From Catenovulum adriaticum (GTDB lineage Bacteria > Pseudomonadota > Gammaproteobacteria > Enterobacterales > Alteromonadaceae), in assembly GCF_026725475.1 (NCBI RefSeq), contig NZ_CP109965.1, forward strand, positions 620,001 to 684,000: a DNA stretch of 64,000 nucleotides, in the 5' to 3' direction. Below are positions 58,823 to 64,000 of this stretch, one piece after another. Position 1 is the first letter of the stretch. Each line of letters starts with the position of its first letter. The notes beneath the pieces are model-generated. The model saw only the letters and a list, made by a program, of their open reading frames with translations, ran no database searches and was not told the DNA's origin. A program made the translations under genes and the position numbers.

Positions 58823-58827
58823 TCTAT

Positions 58828-58878
58828 AAAAGCTATACCCCGCTGGGTTAGTGTTAGCCAGCGGGGCTACTAGCTTTT
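58828..58878 (+). terminator. Hairpin terminator after the TonB receptor gene
   Basis: CCCCGCTGG (58838-58846) and CCAGCGGGG (58858-58866) form a strong nine-base stem, extended by AAAAGCTA/TAGCTTTT with a small internal loop. It ends in a T-run. It probably terminates the GH16-receptor transcript. Confidence 0.75.
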
Positions 58879-58998
58879 AACTATTTCAATCCTCATGATT
58901 TTAAATTTATCAATTAACTTTGCTGTTTGGTATTAATCGATCCTAGCGGAGTTGTGGTCAGGTACAAGGCTTTAGTGTTGTTGGCTAGCGCAAAACGA

Positions 58999-59014
58999 CT
59001 TGATTGACATCAAG
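58999..59014. promoter_or_regulatory. Small palindrome before the GH3 gene
   Basis: CTTGAT (58999-59004) and ATCAAG (59009-59014) are separated by four bases, 30 bp upstream of the GH3 start. The arrangement resembles a regulator-binding half-site pair. Function is unknown. Confidence 0.3.
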
Positions 59015-59044
59015 CCAATAACCTTGTTTACGAAGGTAACTAAA

Positions 59045-61594
59045 ATGAAAAAACTTAAACGCATTACTTTGGCAGTCACTGTGGCATGTATATCGGCTTG
59101 TAGTCAAAGCTCGATCTCGCCAGAAACGACTGATGCTAATAATGAGGGTCAACCACTTTGGCCTAAAATTGATTCAGCCATTAAAAAAGATCCAAAAATT
59201 GAACAAAAAGTACAAGCCGTACTAAAAAATATGACATTAGAGCAAAAAATTGCGCAAATGATTCAGCCAGAAATTCGTGATATTAGTGTTGAAGATATGC
59301 GTAAGTATGGCTTTGGTTCATATTTAAATGGGGGAGGCTCATTTCCAAATGCGAATAAACATTCTACTACGCAAGATTGGATTGAGTTAGCCGAACAAAT
59401 GTATCAAGCGTCAGTTGATGACTCAATGGATGGCAGCACCATTCCAACTATGTGGGGCACTGATGCTGTACATGGCCATAATAATGTCATTGGTGCGACT
59501 TTATTTCCACACAATATCGGCTTAGGCGCCGCTAATAATCCTGCATTGATTGAAAAAATTGCAAAAGCGACCGCTCAAGAAGTGATGGCAACTGGGATTG
59601 ATTGGGTATTTGCCCCTACGGTTGCAACGGTACGAGATGATCGCTGGGGTCGAACTTATGAAGGGTATTCAGAAGATCCTGAAATCGTAAAGCAGTATGC
59701 CGAATCTATCGTGAAAGGCTTGCAAGGTAGTGAAAAAACCGGGTTTTTAGGTGATGAGCAAGTCATCAGCACAGTGAAACATTTTGTTGGTGATGGCGGC
59801 ACTATAGATGGAGTTGACCAAGGCAATAACACCACTTCAGAAGCTGATTTGTTTAATATCCACGCGCAAGGTTACATGGGGGGGTTAACCGCAGGTGCAC
59901 AATCTGTGATGGCTTCGTTTAACAGCTGGAATGGTGAAAAAATTCATGGTAGCCACTATTTATTAACTCAAGTTTTAAAAAATAAAATGGGGTTTGATGG
60001 TTTTGTTGTGGGTGACTGGAATGGACACGGCCAAATAAAAGGCTGTACTAATGAAAACTGCCCACAAGCAGCCAATGCCGGTTTAGATATTTATATGGCG
60101 CCCGGAAACTGGAAAGCTTTGTATGAAAATACTTTGGCACAAGCTCAATCAGGCGTTATACCTGAGTCGAGAATAAATGATGCAGTGACAAGAATTTTAC
60201 GGGTTAAATTTAGAGCTGGTTTATTTGACAAACCCAGCCCGGCAAAACGTGTATTGGCTAATAAACCTGAGCTTATCGGACACCCTGAGCATAGAAAAGT
60301 GGCAGAGCAGGCTGTTAGAGAGTCACTGGTGTTATTAAAAAACAACCAGCAATTATTACCGCTCAACCCAAATATTAATGTATTAGTAGCCGGCGATGCG
60401 GCTGATAATATTGGTAAGCAGTCAGGTGGTTGGACAATTACTTGGCAAGGCACGGGTAACCAAAATTCCGATTTTCCGGGTGGTAGCTCAATTTACGATG
60501 GGATTGCAGAGCAAGTTAAAGCCGCAGGTGGCTCAGTAGAGCTTAATGAAAATGCAAATTTTACCAAAAAACCTGATGTTGCTATTGTGGTGTTTGGTGA
60601 AGAGCCTTATGCAGAAGGGGTTGGAGATCGAGCGCACCTTGGCTACCAACTAGACTCCAAAACAGACTTGGCTCTACTCAAACGTTTGAAAGCGCAAAAC
60701 ATCCCGGTGGTTTCAATTTTTATTAGTGGTCGCCCAATGTGGGTTAATGCTGAGCTGAATGCAAGCGATGCATTTGTTGCCGCATGGTTACCCGGTTCAG
60801 AAGGCAGTGCTGTGGCAGATGTCTTATTTACTGATAGCTCAACCCAAGTGCAACATGATTTTGTTGGGAAGTTGTCGTTTTCTTGGCCCAATAGCGCAAC
60901 GCAACAAGTAAACCGGTTTGATAAAAATAAAACCGCGTTATTTGATTACGGCTATGGTTTAACTTATCAAACTCGCAGTAACAATACAGCGCTGGTTTCA
61001 GGTCAACTAAATGAGGTGTCAACACTAGCATCAAACAAAACTAATCAACTGAACTTGTTTGATGGCAAAGTGGGCAACGTATGGGAAATACGCTTATTTA
61101 ATCAGTCTACTGAAAAAACGATTAACTCAAATTCAGAGCAACTTAATGGAGTTTACTACCGCACCATTGACAGATTCATTCAGGAAGATGCGTTTAGAGT
61201 TAGATTTGATGTTTCGAATAAAGCAGGCATTAAATTTGAACTTGTGGGGGATTTACCCGATTTTTTCTCAACATTAGCCAAGCAGCAAGCTAATTTAGTA
61301 CTGGATCTTAAACGAGAAAGTGAAGTTAACGCACCTGTTTTTATTTCTATGAGTTGCGAAAAGGATTTGACTTGCAAGTCAAGTGTCGATATTTCGAAGG
61401 GGTTAAACAAACTTGGATTAAATGAATGGCAAACTTTATCAGTTAGTCCAAATTGTTTTGAAGCGGCAATAATGAGCGATAGCCAATTAACTGTGCCTTT
61501 TGAGCTAAATAGTTTAGCTGAGCTTAATTTATCAATTAGTCAAATTGAACTTTCTGCTAAAAAATCTGAAAAAAATCATATTTCATGTAATTAA
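59045..61594 (+). CDS. GH3 beta-glucosidase/exo-glucanase lipoprotein (ExoP-like)
   Basis: The ATG at 59045, with an AAGG site upstream, gives 849 residues with a lipoprotein signal (ISAC, lipid cysteine 19). An earlier in-frame ATG at 59000 would hide the signal. The GH3 (beta/alpha)8 domain holds KHFVGDGGT and the nucleophile motif GFDGFVVGDWNGH with Asp324. The second domain has GEEPYAEGVGD with likely acid/base Glu519. A C-terminal module (about 655-838) resembles the ExoP C-terminal domain. It would release glucose from beta-glucan oligosaccharides in the periplasm or outer membrane. Confidence 0.93.
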   Translation: MKKLKRITLAVTVACISACSQSSISPETTDANNEGQPLWPKIDSAIKKDPKIEQKVQAVLKNMTLEQKIAQMIQPEIRDISVEDMRKYGFGSYLNGGGSFPNANKHSTTQDWIELAEQMYQASVDDSMDGSTIPTMWGTDAVHGHNNVIGATLFPHNIGLGAANNPALIEKIAKATAQEVMATGIDWVFAPTVATVRDDRWGRTYEGYSEDPEIVKQYAESIVKGLQGSEKTGFLGDEQVISTVKHFVGDGGTIDGVDQGNNTTSEADLFNIHAQGYMGGLTAGAQSVMASFNSWNGEKIHGSHYLLTQVLKNKMGFDGFVVGDWNGHGQIKGCTNENCPQAANAGLDIYMAPGNWKALYENTLAQAQSGVIPESRINDAVTRILRVKFRAGLFDKPSPAKRVLANKPELIGHPEHRKVAEQAVRESLVLLKNNQQLLPLNPNINVLVAGDAADNIGKQSGGWTITWQGTGNQNSDFPGGSSIYDGIAEQVKAAGGSVELNENANFTKKPDVAIVVFGEEPYAEGVGDRAHLGYQLDSKTDLALLKRLKAQNIPVVSIFISGRPMWVNAELNASDAFVAAWLPGSEGSAVADVLFTDSSTQVQHDFVGKLSFSWPNSATQQVNRFDKNKTALFDYGYGLTYQTRSNNTALVSGQLNEVSTLASNKTNQLNLFDGKVGNVWEIRLFNQSTEKTINSNSEQLNGVYYRTIDRFIQEDAFRVRFDVSNKAGIKFELVGDLPDFFSTLAKQQANLVLDLKRESEVNAPVFISMSCEKDLTCKSSVDISKGLNKLGLNEWQTLSVSPNCFEAAIMSDSQLTVPFELNSLAELNLSISQIELSAKKSEKNHISCN

Positions 61595-61921
61595 TTCAGG
61601 TTAACTGCTCGCTTTACATTAGTCAAAGCAGCAAACTCGCCAAGTTAAACCTCATTGTTTTTAAACGACAGTGAGGTTTTTGTCTATTTTATCTACTATT
61701 CACCGAGCGAATTTAGTTTATTTGGCTAAATACGCAATCTATTCTTTACTTTTATAGCGGATTTGTTAAAAATCTGGATATATACATACTCACATATTGC
61801 TTAGGGTTATTTGCTTAAATACAATTTATTTAACTGACCTAGGTTCAATTTTGTTGAGTAGTTTTGGGTGATAACATGCGTTTTAAAACTTTTGACTTGG
61901 CCAGTGGGCTCCGGAGTTCAT
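61595..61921. other. Intergenic region between GH3 gene and uvrY
   Basis: This 327-bp stretch contains the terminator of the GH3 gene (61646-61681) and AT-rich sequence. The uvrY promoter should lie in its right half, but I could not assign it with confidence. No reading frame is supported. Confidence 0.5.
61646..61681 (+). terminator. Terminator after the GH3 gene
   Basis: AAACCTCATTGT (61647-61658) and ACAGTGAGGTTT (61668-61679) form a 12-base stem with one G-T pair and a nine-base loop, followed by TT and further T residues. Confidence 0.85.
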
Positions 61922-62566
61922 TTGATTAATATATTATTAGTAGATGACCATGAATTAGTGAGGACAGGGATAAGTCGCATTTTAAATGAAGTTCGAGGGA
62001 TAAAAGTGGTTGGTGAGGCACAAACAGGCGAAGAGGCTGTTAAATTTTGCCGAGAACATAATCCACATATCGTGCTCATGGATATGAATATGCCGGGGAT
62101 AGGTGGCATTGAAGCTACCAAAAAAATTGTTCGTTTTTGTCCTGAAACTAAAGTGATCTTTCTAACGGTACATGCTGAAGGGCCGCTACCTTACAAGGTA
62201 ATGCAATTAGGCACAGCAGGTTATTTGACTAAAAGTGCTTGCCCTGACGAAATGATAAAAGCGATTCGTTTAGTGCATTCTGGGCAGCGATATATTGCAC
62301 CTGAAATTGCTCAGCACATTGCATTATCACAATTTTCTGGTCAGGACGATAATCCTTTTGATCTATTATCAGAGCGTGAATTGCAAATCATGCTGATGAT
62401 AACCCGTGGCGAAAAAGTGCAAAATATTTCAGAAAAACTGAGTTTGAGTTCAAAAACCGTGAATAGCTATCGTTATCGCATGTTCGAAAAACTTAAAGTG
62501 AGTGGAGATGTTGAATTAACGCATTTAGCCATTAAATATCATATGTTAGATACCAGCAGCTTATAA
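61922..62566 (+). CDS. uvrY: Response regulator UvrY (GacA family)
   Basis: UvrY is the output of the BarA/UvrY system that activates small RNAs binding CsrA. The frame is open from 61868, but the TTG at 61922 with a GGAG site five bases upstream gives 214 residues starting MINILLVDDHELVRTGISRIL, which aligns with E. coli UvrY. Asp54 is the phospho-acceptor in VLMDMNMPGIGG. The LuxR-type helix-turn-helix has LSERELQIMLMITRGEKVQNISEKLSLSSKTVNSYRYRMFEKL. uvrC follows, as in enterics. Confidence 0.95.
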   Translation: MINILLVDDHELVRTGISRILNEVRGIKVVGEAQTGEEAVKFCREHNPHIVLMDMNMPGIGGIEATKKIVRFCPETKVIFLTVHAEGPLPYKVMQLGTAGYLTKSACPDEMIKAIRLVHSGQRYIAPEIAQHIALSQFSGQDDNPFDLLSERELQIMLMITRGEKVQNISEKLSLSSKTVNSYRYRMFEKLKVSGDVELTHLAIKYHMLDTSSL

Positions 62567-62578
62567 AATTAAGCTGCT
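62555..62578 (+). terminator. Hairpin overlapping the uvrY stop
   Basis: AGCAGCTTA (62555-62563) and TAAGCTGCT (62570-62578) are perfect reverse complements across the stop codon. There is no strong T tail, so it may act as a weak terminator or 3'-end structure between uvrY and uvrC. Confidence 0.45.
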
Positions 62579-62707
62579 CAATTATGCTGTATGAGTTATG
62601 CAATATAAGCATAAGTTTAATAAAGCATAAAACGAACTCATACTAAACTTTTTGATTAAATCCTCGTATTATACTTCATAACTTTTTGGCCGAACCGGAT
62701 ATTTTTA

Positions 62708-64000
62708 GTGGCAAAAACTGAGTTTGACTACCAATCTTTTTTAAAAAATTTAACCCAACAGCCCGGCGTTTATCGAATGTACGATAAGGCGGGTGATATT
62801 ATTTATGTGGGAAAAGCAAAAAACCTTAAAAAACGAGTGCCTTCTTATTTTCGCGATAACTTAAGTAATGCTAAAACAGTTGCTTTGGTTCGTCAGATTA
62901 ATCATATTGATGTCACTGTTACCCATACTGAAACTGAAGCGCTTATTTTAGAAAACAATTATATTAAGCAGTACATGCCAAAATATAATGTTTTGCTACG
63001 TGACGATAAATCTTACCCTTATATTTTGGTATCCGACCACCAACATCCACGCTTAGCCTTTCATCGCGGAGCGAAAAAGAAAGCAGGGCAATATTTTGGC
63101 CCATATCCATCAGGCGGAGCGGTGCGAGAAAGTTTACGGGTAATGCAAAAAGTATTTCCGGTACGCCAATGTGAAGATAGCTATTATCAGGCACGTACGC
63201 GGCCGTGTTTACAGTATCAATTAAAAAGGTGCTTAGCCCCTTGTGTTGAAGGTTATGTCTCTGACAATGTATATTTGGAGCAAGTACAGCTGGTAAAATT
63301 GTTTTTACAGGGTAAAAGCCAAGAAGTTATTAATTTATTGGCTGACAAAATGGAATCGGCCAGTCAATTACTCCAATTTGAAAAAGCAGCGCAATACAGA
63401 GACCAGCTTACCGCATTACGTAAAGTACAAGAGCAGCAATATGTTACCGGTAATCATAAAGCGTTAGATATTATTGGGTTTGCTTATCAGCATGGCGTGG
63501 CTTGTATTCATTTATTATTTATTCGCGAAGGCAAAATTTTGGGTAGTAAAAGTTTTTTTCCTAAAATGCCAAAACAAGCTGAAAGCGAAGAGATATTAAC
63601 GTCGTTTGTCGCACAGTATTATTTAAATCAAGACGATGGTCGCCAACCGGGCAAAGAAATTGTTTTACCGCACGAAATTGCAGAGCAGCAAGGGTTACAA
63701 TCAGCAATACAAGAGCTCTATCAACAAGCCGTGCAGCTCGTTGTACCCACCCGGGGTGAAAAAGCTAAATATTTACAGTTAGCTTCAACCAATGCACAAA
63801 ATGCGGTGAGTACTCGGTTGACGGAATCTTTATCTATGCAGCGCAGATTTGAAGCGCTTGATTTAGCATTAGAATTGTCTCAACCTATTGGCCGAATTGA
63901 ATGTTTTGATATTAGCCATACGATGGGTCAGCAAACAGTTGCCTCTTGTGTTGTTTTTAATCGAGATGGTCCATTAAAGGCCGATTACCGAAAATATAAC
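62708..64000 (+). CDS. uvrC: UvrABC excinuclease subunit UvrC, partial at window end
   Basis: UvrC makes both incisions in nucleotide excision repair. The GTG at 62708 opens a frame that runs to the window end, 431 codons of about 610. The GIY-YIG nuclease domain is at about 14-95 (GVYRMYDKAGDIIYVGKAKNLKKR), with the UVR domain near 205-240. The start of the C-terminal nuclease is seen as CFDISHTMGQQTVASC, with the catalytic Asp401. The truncation is due to the window edge only. Confidence 0.97.
   Translation, partial: MAKTEFDYQSFLKNLTQQPGVYRMYDKAGDIIYVGKAKNLKKRVPSYFRDNLSNAKTVALVRQINHIDVTVTHTETEALILENNYIKQYMPKYNVLLRDDKSYPYILVSDHQHPRLAFHRGAKKKAGQYFGPYPSGGAVRESLRVMQKVFPVRQCEDSYYQARTRPCLQYQLKRCLAPCVEGYVSDNVYLEQVQLVKLFLQGKSQEVINLLADKMESASQLLQFEKAAQYRDQLTALRKVQEQQYVTGNHKALDIIGFAYQHGVACIHLLFIREGKILGSKSFFPKMPKQAESEEILTSFVAQYYLNQDDGRQPGKEIVLPHEIAEQQGLQSAIQELYQQAVQLVVPTRGEKAKYLQLASTNAQNAVSTRLTESLSMQRRFEALDLALELSQPIGRIECFDISHTMGQQTVASCVVFNRDGPLKADYRKYN

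Noticed and set aside
1..64000. CRISPR array, prophage, toxin-antitoxin or restriction system
   Set aside because: No regularly spaced repeats, phage structural genes, integrase or known defence gene sets were found; the only mobile element is the insertion sequence at 46117-47880.

Overview
The window comes from the chromosome of a marine gammaproteobacterium, most likely an Alteromonadales member near Catenovulum or Paraglaciecola. This placement is inferred from gene order and protein style. Supporting features are the enteric-type order of the S10, spc and alpha ribosomal operons, the TusDCB-TusE and YccA cluster, the RapA-RluA, FtsK-LolA-RarA and UvrY-UvrC pairs, many cyclic di-GMP proteins, and a beta-glucan utilisation locus with a large TonB-dependent receptor.

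Layout. Positions 1-13.9 kb hold one ribosomal protein block on the plus strand: S10 operon (rpsJ to rpsQ), spc operon (rplN to rpmJ) and alpha operon (rpsM, rpsK, rpsD, rpoA, rplQ). It has three recognisable control regions: a Pspc-like promoter before rplN, an S8-type site at the start of rplE, and an alpha-operon S4 pseudoknot leader before rpsM. About 750 bp with little coding content follows. Positions 14.6-22.4 kb carry signalling and housekeeping genes, mostly on the minus strand: a GGDEF-EAL gene with two unknown membrane-anchored partners, a DUF445 protein, argR, an Hpt plus REC-GGDEF pair, a DUF1289 protein and a PIN-PhoH ATPase. Positions 22.8-28.8 kb hold rapA, an RluA-type pseudouridine synthase and DUF proteins. 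Positions 28.8-37.8 kb hold an EAL-HDOD protein, a patatin-like gene overlapping a Pqi/MCE lipid-transport operon, and a YfiR/YfiN-like pair. Positions 37.8-46.0 kb hold ald (minus), then ftsK, lolA, rarA, crcB, serS and a small membrane protein.

A complete IS1634-like insertion sequence with 16-bp terminal repeats and a 6-bp target duplication lies at 46.1-47.9 kb. It is followed by the tRNA 2-thiolation operon tusDCBE, yccA and tRNA-Ser(UGA). From 50.9 to 61.6 kb there is a LytS/LytTR-type two-component system and a beta-1,3-glucan (laminarin-type) locus. That locus comprises a GH16 lipoprotein with three tandem CCGG-motif modules, a TonB-dependent receptor and a GH3 lipoprotein. The window ends with uvrY and the first 431 codons of uvrC.

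How the genes work together: the ribosomal block is autoregulated by its own proteins. The glucan locus would cut polymer outside the cell (GH16), import oligosaccharides (TonB receptor) and release glucose (GH3), possibly under the adjacent two-component system. Four cyclic di-GMP proteins within 22 kb suggest strong surface or motility control. I found no clear defence island, prophage or CRISPR array. The least-described elements are the repeated CCGG modules, the patatin-Pqi fusion of operons, the three-gene GGDEF-EAL unit and several long inverted repeats.
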